Of a stretch of 64,000 nt of DNA, positions 22,601-33,908 are shown piece by piece. Every line of letters begins with the position of its first letter. Position 1 is the stretch's first letter. The translations under genes were made by a program, and so were the position numbers. The DNA comes from Diplolepis rosae. Its lineage: Eukaryota; Arthropoda; Insecta; Hymenoptera; Diplolepididae. The stretch spans positions 3,658,001 through 3,722,000 of the forward strand of contig JAPYXD010000581.1 of NCBI GenBank assembly GCA_030998225.1, written 5' to 3'. A model generated the notes under the pieces. The model saw nothing but the letters and a program-made list of their open reading frames with translations, was not told where the DNA came from and ran no database searches.

Positions 22601-24130
22601 ACACGCCAAAGAAAAGTTTCTTTGATTTAAAGGAAAAATTTGCTTTCGTTCAAGGTAATAAAATTAAATAAATTTTTTTTCAGTTTTTGCCAGTACTGTA
22701 TTTAAATCAAAATAATTTCATTGAATCAAACAAATTTGTGCATTAATATACGTCAAAGAAAAGTTTCTTTGACTTAGAGAAATTTTTTAATTGTTATTTT
22801 TTCTTCGAATATAATAAATGTATGTCTGCGCAGTCACATAGTACATGCATGATGTTATTCCCAGAAATATTTTCTTCGATTTAAAACAAATTCTTTTTTT
22901 CGTTCAAGGTAATAAAATTAAGTAAATTATTTACTGTATTTGAAACAAAATAATTTCTTTGAATCAATCAAATTTGTGCATTGCTACACGCCAAAGAAAA
23001 GTTTCTTTGATTTAAAGGAAAAATTTGCTTTCGTTCAAGGTAATAAATTTAAATAAATTTTTTTTTTATTATTTTTGCCAGTACTGTATTTAAATCAAAA
23101 TAATTTCTTTGAATCAAACAAATTTGTGCATTACTATACGTCAAAGAAAAGTTTCTTTGACTTAGAGAAAATTTTTAATTGCTATTTTTTCTTCGAATAT
23201 AATAAATGTATGTCTGCGCAGTCACATAGTACATGCATGATGTTATTCCCAGAAATATTTTCTTCGATTTAAAACAAATTCTTTTTTTCGTTCAAGGTAA
23301 TAAAATTAAGTAAATTATTTACTGTATTTGAAACAAAATAATTTCTTTGAATCAATCAAATTTGTGCATTGCTACACGCCAAAGAAAAGTTTCTTTGATT
23401 TAAAGGAAAAATTTGCTTTCGTTTAAGGTAATAAAATTAAATAAATTTTTTTTAGTTTTTGTCAGTACTGTATTTGAATCAAAATAATTTTTTTGAATCA
23501 AACAAATTTGTGCATTGCTATAGGTCAATGAAAAGTTTCTTTGATTCAGAGAAATTTTTTAATCGCACTTTTTCCTTCGAATTGAATAAATGTATGTCTG
23601 CGCAGTCACACAGTACATGCGTGATGCTATTCACAGAAATATTTTCTTCGATTTAAAACAAATTCTTTTTTTCGTTCAAGGTAATAAAATTAAGTAAATT
23701 ATTTACTGTATTTTAAACAAAATAATTTCTTTGAATCAATCAAATTTGTGCATTGCTACACGCCAAAGAAAAGTTTCTTTGATTTAAAGGAAAAATTTGC
23801 TTTCGTTCAAGGTAATAACATTAAATAAATTATTTCTTGAGTTTTTGCCAATACTGTATTTGAATCAAAATAACTTCTTTGAATCAAACAAATTTGTGCA
23901 TTGCTATAGGTCAAAGAAAAGTTTTTTTGATTTGAAGAAATTTTTTAAATGCTTTTTTTCCTTTGAATTGAATAAATGTATGTCTGCACAGTCGCATAGT
24001 ACGTGCGTGATATTATTTACAGAAATATTTTCTTTGATTTAAAGAAAAAAAATTTTTTCGTCCTAGGTAATAAAAGTAAATAAATTATTTCTTAAGTTTT
24101 TGCCAGTACTGTATTTGAATCAACAAAATA
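19630..24130. repeat. satellite array 2: about 385-bp monomers with two sub-units
   Basis: The core GCCAGTACTGTATTT recurs at about 384-388-bp spacing; frames start at 20373, 20761, 21146, 21530, 21914, 22302, 23075 and 23459. Each full monomer has a long part with ATGTATGTCTGCGCAGTCAC and a shorter, related part that repeats TTTGAATCAATCAAATTTGTG and TCAAAGAAAAGTTTCTTTGA. Copies at 20761, 22302 and 23075 translate identically, as do those at 21146 and 21530, so amplification was by multi-monomer blocks. Edge copies (19630, 20130, 23850) are more diverged. The 65-residue frames are by-products. Confidence 0.93.
20041..20098. repeat. 58-bp inverted repeat inside satellite 2
   Basis: Two 29-bp arms meet at CCCTAGGG. 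AGCGGGTTGAAAAAGC pairs with CGTAGTTTCAACCCGCT with few mismatches, and GGGTTGAAA or its inverse occurs four times. It lies in a unique segment that separates two satellite 2 copies. Confidence 0.75.
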
Positions 24131-24227
24131 TATTTTTTCATTCGAAAATGGCTAGACATGATTTTTTTACATCAAATATATTTATATTTGTCTTAAATGT
24201 GTCGTTCTGAGAATCCAATAGTAAACG

Positions 24228-24638
24228 CTATACAAAGGAAAGCACAAGATTAATTGTGAGATGATCAGGATGTTTGCGAGCCTCAGTGGCCGCCCGAAGC
24301 TCTAATCGATTAACAAGGAACTTGAACACGATCGCCAACTTCCGCAATAGGTCTTGTATAGACGGAAGCACTTTGAGACATTTGAGAACAGCTCGTTTCC
24401 TCCATAAGTTACATTGGTGAAAGTCAAGGAGAGCAATTCTGACGAAAAGCAAAGCATCATAAGTTGGAAGTCCGCTTCTAGAAGGCACGAAGGGGTGCAA
24501 AGGATGGCCCTTTTCGTACGTGACCGGTGATTTCTGTGAATTATGCCCTGTTCGTTTTCTCATTTCTACTCGCGGTAATCGGACGTAACTTACTGAGACG
24601 GCACGCCAGCTCGCGTTTCGAAAATCGCTTTCTGCCAC
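24228..24638 (-). CDS. uncertain 136-residue open frame, unrecognised
   Basis: The frame starts MAESDFRNASWRAVSVSYVR and contains a Leu-rich stretch (LRKLAIVFKFLVNRLELRAA). It sits in an island that is clearly more GC-balanced than the adjoining satellite, which is the only reason to list it. I see no family motif, splice sites or repeat ends. It could be an exon of a host gene, a decayed element or chance. Confidence 0.22.
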   Translation of the reverse strand: MAESDFRNASWRAVSVSYVRLPRVEMRKRTGHNSQKSPVTYEKGHPLHPFVPSRSGLPTYDALLFVRIALLDFHQCNLWRKRAVLKCLKVLPSIQDLLRKLAIVFKFLVNRLELRAATEARKHPDHLTINLVLSFV

Positions 24639-24639
24639 G

Positions 24640-25900
24640 CATATACTACCACTTCTAACGTTTTCAAGTCGACTCCATACCTTGTCTACTTGCTTTCCTT
24701 CGATCTTTCTCCCTTCTACTTAATATCGCGTCGAAGGAGGAGCTTTACTTTGATTAATGTAGCGCCGATCGAGTTATCGCAGCTCGCTTAACGACAATCG
24801 ATATCCAAAGGTGAATTGCTCTACTAATTGCACGTCACTGCGTCATAATTAAGAAAAGATCCTACTCAACTTTACCTCATCTAGAGATTCCTTATCCGGG
24901 TTATTTCTTATATCAACTTGGATAAGAATAGTAAACAAATGGTATCAAAAATTGTTGAATATTCAATACTTTGCATTTTTCAATACAATCAGTTTAAAAG
25001 CGTCTCCGTCTTTAACGTTAAGATCCAGATGGTTTAAAAAGACTGTGCTTATCTGGTACATTTGTGTCTATGAATAAGAAATTCGATTCGTAAAAGTTTC
25101 CAGAGCGTTCCACGTTTTCCCCTATAACATCTTCTCTTCCATTTCCTTCATACCATTAATATCGCAACGTACACTAAACTTGCAAATTATTCAAACATTC
25201 ATTCTTACAAATTCTTATAAATATTCTTATAAATTCACATTTCTTCTTACAAATTTTATCCAAATATTATTTTCGAAAATAAATTGATGATATAAATAAA
25301 TAAATGTATTCAGTAGTTTTTTTATCTTTTATAACCTGAAGCATTAGAGTTTATTTTTTATCACTTTGTGTAAAATTTTAAAATATTTGAAATTTTCCGC
25401 CTATAAATTTTACTGGGCAGTAAAATTGGCTCGTAATATTACCGTAAATTACAATTTTACAAGCTCACAACACTACTTATGATACAGGAATATTCGAGAG
25501 TGGAAGTTCCTATAAAAGCGAAAACTGTTTTTTACACCAACCACCTCTAAAGTAGCTATTTTTGTTTTTCAATGACATGGATAACTAGCTGATTACTACT
25601 ATACCGGAATTATTTTCTGTAAACCTATCTCCATGCCAAATGACATATCTAGTTGAAATTTTCAAAATTAAACAAAAGCACTATAAAGGGTCTGTCAACT
25701 CTTTGATTTCTATAACAACAAAATTATTGCAAAAAATTTGTGCGTGTGCAAATCGTGCAGAAACAAATATAAATACAATAAAGCAGATAAGGTTGATAGA
25801 CTCAGATAGGTTTGTGGGATAGGAAAATGATTCGCAGTATTAAACGTACAGCCTGTTCATGTTTATAGATAGAGAGGTATGAAAAGAGGTATTGAAATGG
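24640..25900. other. single-copy spacer between satellites 2 and 3
   Basis: The sequence is GC-balanced until about 24900, then AT-rich. No gene or paired repeat was recognised. Confidence 0.45.
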
Positions 25901-26493
25901 ATATTAATGAATAAATAAGGGATTTCAAATGTTATGGATATGACTTTTTTACTTTCGGGAAGAAATTTGGAATTTTCACACATTAAACGAACGCAAATTG
26001 AATTAGAATAGGATCATATTAGGATTGTATCAATATTGTGATAAAAACTGATCGCAATTTTTATTCAAATTTTTCATATTATTCATTCTTATATTTTTGA
26101 ATTTTTGAACATACAGTTACATCTTCACGCATTATATTCTCTAGTCAGTGAGAACCAAATTTACCTTATTTGCGGACGAAACTCTGAATTTCCGGACATA
26201 GACCAAAGTCGAATTGGAATAGGAAAATATGATAAACAAGGAATTATCGAAAAAAATTTCTTTTTGCTTTTTTAAAGATATTTATTTGGAGTCTAGTACG
26301 TTTGTATTCTTACATTTATTTATATGTGACGATAAAGCTAATGGCAGAAAAAGATCTCTTTTAATTACCTTTTTATATTTTTTAAATTTATTTATACAAA
26401 TAGTTCTTCGCGCATTCAGTTCTCCTGTTATTTATTTGAAATTGCGTACATTAGTTTTATTAGTTTTTTATATTTGTTAAATTTATTTATACA

Positions 26494-27760
26494 CCCGATT
26501 CTGCATTGGTTTCTTCGGAAATCGATCAGGGGGCCCTAGAACAGGCCACCGATCGCGTCCTCAGGTTGCGGATAGAGGGGCCCTGCTGTACCGAGGGTTA
26601 CTGCTGAATACGGATACAAAACTAAATAAGCAGTCGCGGACAATGTTCCAGGGATGGTCCCGAAGGAATAACCCCCAAGCCAAGGTGTTAACTACCGTGC
26701 CGAGGGCTGCATAGCACCAGGGAGTGGTGTCTCACACGGTGTCTCTAGGAAATCAGGCCACCTCCTAGAGTATTGAGGCCTTACCCCTGCATGCGGGGCT
26801 CTGCAGGGGCGGACCGAATACTTCCCTAGCTAATCGTGGGAAAAATCATGGAGCATTACAATTTAAATAAAACGATGTGTGAGGAGTTGTTTGGAGGCGA
26901 ACTGAAATGTTCCACGAAAAGTAAAGAGAAGATCGACACTGTGTTTAAAGAGGTGGTCGGAGCCAGGGGGACGGCCCGTCATCTCATCCCCAGGATCGAG
27001 GTTGAGATCTCCGACCTGGAACCTACCATTGGAATGGAAGACGTCGACGATGCCGTCAGAAGCTTCTTCGATCACGAACCGGAGATGGAGTTAAGGGTGT
27101 CTCTAAGCAAGACACCCTATAGAGGAAACCGGAAGGCCTATGTGCTTTTGGAGGAGGCAAGGGCGCTGAAGCTGCTCCAGGGAGCCCACATCAAGATCGG
27201 GTGGGTCTCCTGCAGAGTCCGCAGGAAGACGAAGGCGAAAAGGTGTTACCGCTGCCTTGGCTTTGGCCACATGGCGGCTGACTGCAGGGGGCCAGACCGC
27301 ATCAAGAGCTGCTGGAGGTGCGGCGAAGAGGGTCATTTGCGGGTTCCTGCACTGCGAAGCCGCGATGCTACCTCTGTGCCGGAAAAAAAAGCCTCGGAAT
27401 GACCACATCCCGGGGACTATGCGTTGTGCGGCCTTTAGGGAGGGAGCTCCCAACAGGAAGCTTTAGGAAGGCCGTCATGGAGAAGAGATCTGGAGGAGCA
27501 AGCCCAGGAAAACAGAAGAAGAAGCCAGAAGGAAAGACTAACATCGCCTTAAGATGGCCCCCACCCTGAAGTAATACCTAACGGCGGTTCCGGGGCGGGA
27601 TTCCACGGCCTAGAGACAGGGAGGGAGTTTCAGTGAGTAGGGCTGCGCGAGCAGCAGAGTCCCACACACCAGGGGGGCATGGAGTCCCCTTGACTGTGCA
27701 TAAAGCATTTTTCCCGTACTACAAAAAAAAAAAAAAAAATAAAATAAAAATAAAAAAAAA
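26494..27760 (+). mobile_element. non-LTR retroelement with gag only, inserted in satellite 3
   Basis: TTATTTATACA flanks the element on both sides (26483-26493 and 27761-27771), exactly the satellite sequence at that position. The 3' end is an A-rich tail. The base composition is far more GC-rich than its surroundings. It has a 340-bp leader, a gag reading frame, about 300 bp of 3' sequence and a tail, but no endonuclease or reverse transcriptase frame. It therefore looks like a deletion derivative mobilised in trans by an R1-type element. Confidence 0.9.
26836..27466 (+). pseudogene. R1-type non-LTR gag with CCHC zinc knuckles, frameshifted
   Basis: The main frame runs from MGKIMEHYNLNKTMCEELFG to 27402. 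An esterase-free, R1-like gag region (PRIEVEISDLEPTIGMEDVD) precedes an Arg/Lys-rich linker and two CCHC zinc knuckles, CYRCLGFGHMAADC and CWRCGEEGH. The third knuckle is split over two other frames: AGSCTAKPRCYLCAGK, and then DHIPGTMRCAAFREGAPNRK ending at 27466. Two small indels therefore break the C-terminus. Such knuckles bind the element's RNA. No ORF2 follows. Confidence 0.87.
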
Positions 27761-29886
27761 TTATTTATACAAATACTTCTTCACACATTATTTTCTCCTG
27801 TTGCTGAGGATAAGACAAAATTCACAGCAATCCTAAATAAAATTCTGCATTTTCCAAAAAAAACCAAAATCGAATTGTATTAAGACAATATGATGAAGGA
27901 GGAGTTATTGATAAAAATTTATTTTTGCTTTTTTGATGTTATTTATTCCGAGTCGCGTACATTTTTATTCTCACACTTATTTTTAGGTGATAATAAAGCT
28001 AATGTCACCAAAAGATCTCTTTTAATAACCTTTTTATATTTGTTAAATTTATTTATACAAATTCTTCTTCACACATTATGTTCTCCTGTTGCTGAGGACA
28101 AAATTCACAGAAATCCTGAACGAAATTTTGCATTTTCCGCATGGACAAAATTGAATTGTATTAAGACAATATGATGAAGGAGGAGTTATTGATAAAAATT
28201 TATTTTTGCTTTTTTGATGTTATTTATTCCAAGTCGCGTAAATTTGTATTCTTACATTTATTTTTAGGTGATAATAAAGCTAATGGCACCAAAAGATCTC
28301 TTTTAACAACCTTTCTAGATTTTTTAAATTTATTTATACAAACACTTCTTCACACATTATGTTCTCCTGTTGCTGAGGACAAAATTCACAGAAATCCTGA
28401 ACGAAATTTTGCATTTTCCGCATGGACAAAATCGAATTGTATTAAGACAATATGATGAAGGAGGAGTTATTGATAAAAATTTATTTTTGCTTTTTTGATG
28501 TTATTTATTCCAAGTCGCGTAAATTTGTATTCTTACATTTATTTGTATTTGATAATAAAGCTAATGGCACCAAAAGATCTCTTTTAACAACCTTTCTAGA
28601 TTTTTTAAATTTATTTATACAAACACTTCTTCACACATTATGTTCTCCTGTTGCTGAGGACAAAATTCACAGAAATCCTGAACGAAATTTTGCATTTTCC
28701 GCATGGACAAAATCGAATTGTATTAAGACAATATGATGAAGGAGGAGTTATTGATAAAAATTTATTTTTGCTTTTTTGATGTTATTTATTCCAAGTCGCG
28801 TAAATTTGTATTCTTACATTTATTTTTAGGTGATAATAAAGCTAATGGCACCAAAAGATCTCTTTTAACAACCTTTCTAGATTTTTTAAATTTATTTATA
28901 CAAACACTTCTTCACACATTATGTTCTCCTGTTGCTGAGGACAAAATTCACAGAAATACTCAAAGAAATTCTGCATTTTTTGACATAGACCAAAATCGAA
29001 TTGTATTAAGACAATATGATGAAGGAGGAGTTATTGATAAAAATTTATTTTTGCTTTTTTGATGTTATTTATTCCAAGTCGCGTAAATTTGTATTCTTAC
29101 ATTTATTTGTATTTGATAATAAAGCTTATAGCATCAAAAAAGTCTTTATATTACATTTTTTATACTTGTTAAATTTATTGATAAAAATACTTCTTCACAC
29201 ATTATTTTCCCCTGTTGCTGAGGACAAAATTCACAGCAATTCTAAATGAAATTCTGCATTGTTCTACACAAACCACAATCGAATTGGATTAGGACAAAAT
29301 AATGAGGGAGGAGTTATCGATAAAAATTTCTGTTTGATTTTTTGAAGTTATTTGTTTAAAATTGCATACATGAGTATTCTTATATGTATATACATGCAAT
29401 AATAAAGCTAATGGTATCAAAAAATCAAAAAATCTTTATATTAAATATTTTATATTCTTTACATTTATTTATACAAATACTTCTTCACATATTATTTTCC
29501 CCGTATTTATGAGGAGAAAATTCACAGCAGTTATCGAAGAAATCCTGTATTTTCCTACACGAAACAAAATCGAATTGGATTAGGACAATATAATGAGGGA
29601 GGAGTTATCGATAAAAATTTCTGTTTGCTTTTTTGAAGTTAATTATTTTATAATTTCATACATGAGTATTCTTATTTTTATGTACATGCAATAATAAAGC
29701 TAATGGTAACAATAAATCTTTATATTAAATTTTTTATGTCTTTTAAATTTATCTATACAAATACTTCTTCACACATTATGTTCTCCCGTTCATGAGGACA
29801 AAGTTCACAGCAATCCTCAACGAAATTCTGTATTTTCCTACACAAACCACAATCAAATTGGATTAGGACAAAGTAATGTCGGAGGA

Positions 29887-30146
29887 CCCGCGAAAAAAAG
29901 TTGATCTTGTTAGATCTGGTCAGACCAAATTCCCGGATCTAACCAGATCTTGATTTTGTCGAGATCTGACCAGATCTGGTCAGATCTGAAGTAGGTCTGG
30001 TCATATTCAAAGTAGATCTCGTTGGATCTAAAGTAGATCTGGTCGGATCTGAGGTAGATCTGGTCAGATCTCGACAATATCAAGATCTGGTTAGATCTGG
30101 AAATTTGATCAGACTAGATCTAACAAGATCAACTTTTTTTCGCGGG
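29887..30146. mobile_element. foldback element, AGATCT-rich, copy 1
   Basis: Terminal repeat CCCGCGAAAAAAAGTTGATC and its inverse are flanked by GA, which is single in empty monomers. The whole 260 bp is nearly self-complementary and built from AGATCTGGTCAGATC-like words. No coding capacity. Confidence 0.82.
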
Positions 30147-30400
30147 GAGTTATCGATAAAAATTTCTGTTTTCTTTTTTGAAGTTATTTATTTAAAATTG
30201 CGTACATGGGTATTCTTATATTTATATACATGCAATAATAATAATAATAATATCTTTTAAATTTATTTATACAAATACTTCTTCAGACATTATGTTCTCC
30301 TGTCCATGAGGACAAAATTCACAGCAATTCTCAATGAAATTCTGTATTTTCCTACACAAACCACAATCAAATTGGATTAGGACAAAATAATGAGGGAGGA

Positions 30401-30619
30401 CCCGCGAAAAAAAGTTGATCTTGTTAGATTTGGTCAGATCAAATTCCCAGATCTAACCAGATCTTGATTTTGTCGAGATCTGACCAGATCTGATCAGATC
30501 TGAAGTAGGTCTGGTCAGATCTGAAGTAGATCTGGCCAGATGTCGACAAAATCAAGATCTGGTTAGGTCTGGAAATTTGATCTGACCAGATCTAACAAGA
30601 TCAACTTTTTTTTCGTGGG
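30401..30619. mobile_element. foldback element, AGATCT-rich, copy 2
   Basis: Same termini, same interior words and the same position within the 281-bp monomer as the copy at 29887, but about 40 bp shorter in the middle. The shared position suggests that the occupied monomer was duplicated, not that two insertions occurred. Confidence 0.82.
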
Positions 30620-30830
30620 GAGTTATCGATAAAAATGTCTGTTTGGTTTTTTGGTATTATTTATTCAATATTGTGTACATTAGTATTCTTATATTTATTT
30701 ACATGCAATAGTAAAGCTAATAGTATCAAAACAATCTCTATATTACTTTTTTAATATTTTTTAAATTTATTTATACAAATCCTTCTTCACACATTATATT
30801 TTCCTGTTTTTGAGCACAAAATTCACCGTA

Positions 30831-31540
30831 TATATGGATGATACTTAAAAAGCTCTACAAATTATCCTGATGTCATTTTTTAATCAAACCAAACGAAATA
30901 AAAATTAGGAAAGATACAGTATTTTAATGCTGAAAAAAATGAATAATTAATTTATATTCCCCTGTCAAACTATGCAAGATACGAAGAAACGTTATGATCT
31001 AGAATTGATTAATTATAAGAATCTATAGATTTCAATTCACACATTCTTTGATAAGATGAATATTTGTAGTTTCATTCATAAAAAATAATATCGAAAATAA
31101 GAATGAACCTAGTTTTTAGCCTAACCAATCCAAAATATATTGTATCCAGTCATTACGACACTTCCTAATGATTATGGTTTACTTTTAAAAATGGTATTCC
31201 TTGCTACGAGGTTTCTCTCCGTGTAGTTCTTTCTTTCCGATTGCGGTTGTTGAACGCTCGTCTCGCGATGAGAATGTATTTCTCAAAGTCAAAGTGACTT
31301 TAAGGAAATTGAGTTTACATTTACAGCATTATAAAATTTATTGGAGTTGTAGTTTTATATCATGAGGAATAAACTTGAATGTACTCTAAGAAAACAAGAC
31401 TGATCGCGACAATCGGATTACGTGCCTTAGACGCACTAAAATTCGCGATCAAAGGGGGTTGCGCAAATTTGTTCTTTCATTTATGATTCTGTTTATTGTT
31501 ATCTGAATATGTATTTGTTATAAAAATGAAGTATTGGGTT
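30831..31540. repeat. diverged copy of the dispersed ~155-bp family
   Basis: ATTATCCTGATGTCATTTTTT, AAGATACGAAGAAACGTTATG and GATGAGAATGTATTTCTCAA correspond in order to landmarks of the 58-60.8-kb repeat. At 31208 the inverse of CTACACGGAGAGAAACC looks like an isolated terminus of the CACGGAGA group. Confidence 0.5.
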
Positions 31541-32197
31541 GTTTTGAAAGTAGTTTCGTTTTTCATGTAGACGTATCATTAGCCGTGTTTCCCTATATTT
31601 AACGGTACGTCGAACCGCAAGTTCATCTCATTTCTCAAAAAGTGTTTTATATTGAATTAAAGTGAGAGTGAACATTTTCGTCGTGTGTTACTTTTCTATT
31701 TCCGTAAGAATAAGAATACAGGTAAAGCGATAAATAAGTTTTGTGCAGTCTCCGAAGAATTGTTGAGTGATTACTATTGTCAGAATTAGTTTTTATAATT
31801 TTGTTCCTGTAATTTCGATTCGATTGTTTACAATAATGTCAAGCGAAAAGGATCGTGTTCCGTTCGAGAAGAAACTGCTCCATTAATTATAGATATTGGG
31901 TTGGAAACAAAGTCATTTCGCTTTTTTCCACTAGATGACTTTAGTCTTTCGAAGTTACGATGTTAATGGTGAAAAATCGTTAATAGAACACCAGTGCCAA
32001 AATTGGTTTACTCGTTTTCGTTCCGGAGATTTTGACCTCAAATAAGCACCATGCTCTAGATGCCCAACTGAAGTTGAAGGCGACAAAATAAAAGCAATGG
32101 TAGAAAATAACCGGCGTAGTACGACACGAGAGATCGCAGAGAAGCTTATCATATCATATACATTCGTTGAAAGGCATTTAAAACAACTTGGTTATGT

Positions 32198-33384
32198 TAA
32201 GGGGGGATGTCCGTGTAAACGCCTCAAAATCAGTCATACTTTAAAAATGTTTTTGGAGGTGATAAAATAATTTTATTGTTTGAAATTTTTAACATAACTT
32301 TATCTAACCTTTCTATAGTATAAAAAAAATTTATTTATTTTTTTTTCTTCCAAAATGGCGGCTCAGGATAATTTTTCGTCTGTTGTCTTCGGCGCGAGGG
32401 TCAAAAGTGCTGCATTCATCACACATTAACCATTGATCTGAAACAAAAAAATTGAATCTCTTTCTTTTTATAACATATTAACGGGTAGGATAAACCTATA
32501 ACACTAAAAAAATCATAAAATTCAATATAAAATAAGCCTTTGAAAAATAAATTAGAATTTTGGGCTATTCTTTCGACATTTTTGACCCCCAAAAAGTATT
32601 TTATTAATGCAAAATATCTGAAATTTTGAGTTCAACCTACCGATAATAATGTAGAGGAAAGCCTCTCAAAATTTCAGACAAATCGGTCTATAACTTTTCG
32701 AGTTACAACACGAGCAGTTTTTGAAAATACAGTTTCGAGATAATCGCGTTTAAAGTTTTAGTACAGTATAATGACCAGTTTTAGTTACTTACCGATTAAT
32801 CTATAATCCCAGGTCCATACAATAGTCCTTCAGAGTCTTCAAAAAACTGATTTTCTTCAATCTGTTGCTGTTTTCGAGTTGTACGAGCAGCTTTTGTTTC
32901 AGAAAGGCTCTTACGGTCTTGTCAAGTTATTCGCGCCTCTCGTCAGTATTTTCGACAAAAAGTTTGGCATAGGTGCCAATAGTCAAATTTAGATGGTTCA
33001 TTATTCTTAATACTAAACTAAAAGCTTCTTTAAATTGAGTAACACTAGCAAAAAAAGTTGTTGTGCTTATCAATGAAATATTTGTAGCATATTTTACAAA
33101 CTAAGTAGTTGGCTCAACTAGCCATGTTTTTCAGTGTATGTAGAAGGAGTGGTGGTTGGAGGTGAAACAAAATGTCTCGATAAATGAGGTTGCGAGATCC
33201 CAATAAGTGAAGATCCCGATAAATGAGTGTCCCGATAAATGAGGTTCTACTGTATTCAAAGTTATTATAAAGGAAAGAACCATTTGAAGCGCTCTGCCTA
33301 CCTGAAGCGCTCTGACTACCTGACTACTTTACAATACGCACTCTGGCGAGCTCGATTATATTACCCATAATTCGTAAGTATTCA
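32198..33384. mobile_element. insertion in mariner D starting at TTAA + G-tract
   Basis: Mariner homology stops at TTAAGGGGGGATGTCC and returns about 1.2 kb later. The right boundary has no matching terminus, so this may be a truncated or composite insertion. Its first 250 bp parallel the repeat at 4550-4870. No coding region is recognised. Confidence 0.5.
33168..33252. repeat. pogo/Tigger-like terminus with subterminal repeats
   Basis: Read in reverse, the sequence starts CAGTAGAACCTCATTTATC after TA and repeats CTCATTTATCGGGA-like words three to four times. The CAGTARAACCTC start is characteristic of pogo-like ends. Only one end is convincing. Confidence 0.45.
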
Positions 33385-33730
33385 ATTTTTTCACGAAATT
33401 CAACTCACCAAACGAATTTACATTTGCGATTCACTGCTGAAACGTAAAGAAACCGATCGATTTTTAAAGTGAATCATAATGGGTGATAAAAAATGGGTTG
33501 TTTACGACAACGTCGTGTGAAAAAGATCACGAAACAAGCGAGATGAGCCTGCGCAATCGACATTAAAAGCGGAAATTCATCAAAAGATGGTTATTCTGAG
33601 TGTTTGGTGGGATTTCAAAAGTATTGTTCATTTTGCGCTGTTCCCAAGGAACCAAACTATCAATTCAAGTGTCTACTGTTGCCAGCTAATGGAATTGGAT
33701 AAAGAAATCAAGGAAAAGTGGTCAGAACTG

Positions 33731-33908
33731 CAGTGGCGTAGTTACCGGGGGTGTTGCAGGTGGCAATCACCGGGGCCCCTTAACTCAGGGGCCCCTAAAT
33801 TCCTAGGTCATCTATAGATTGGTTATAAATATATTGAGATTTTTTTTAGTTAGGGGGGCCCCAAAAAAATTTTTCACCTGGGCCCCGTAAGGTGAAGCTA
33901 CACCACTG
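33731..33908. mobile_element. hAT miniature element with 8-bp target duplication
   Basis: The ends CAGTGGCGTAGTTACC and the inverse CAGTGGTGTAGCTTCACC are flanked by CAGAACTG on both sides (33723-33730, 33909-33916). The 178-bp interior is G/C-rich, with GGGGCCCC-type runs. Terminal sequence and 8-bp duplication are diagnostic of hAT. Confidence 0.95.

Larger units (their letters stand above)
25920..30830. repeat. satellite array 3: 281-bp monomers
   Basis: Near-identical monomers start at 27890, 28171, 28452 and 28733, with a slightly changed one at 29016. More diverged copies occur on both sides (26110-26480; 29150-30830). Shared landmarks are GATCTCTTTTAA, AAATTTATTTATACAAA, CTTCTTCACACATTATG and CTGTTGCTGAGGACAAAATTC. 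The array is interrupted by a non-LTR element (26494-27760) and by two foldback elements. Each monomer carries a 94-residue frame (MMKEELLIKIYFCFFD...) whose stop overlaps the next ATG; this follows from the 281-bp period. Confidence 0.92.

Noticed and set aside
20373..24042. 65-81-residue frames ending CMSAQSHSTC...IFSSI as a gene family
   Set aside because: One per satellite monomer with no start context, and edge copies decay without frame preservation.
29887..30146. AGATCT clusters as an operator or restriction-related locus
   Set aside because: Explained by the self-complementary foldback element, present twice.
32340..32420. AAAATGGCGGC as a translation start
   Set aside because: Shared with the repeat at 4690 and followed by stops in all frames.
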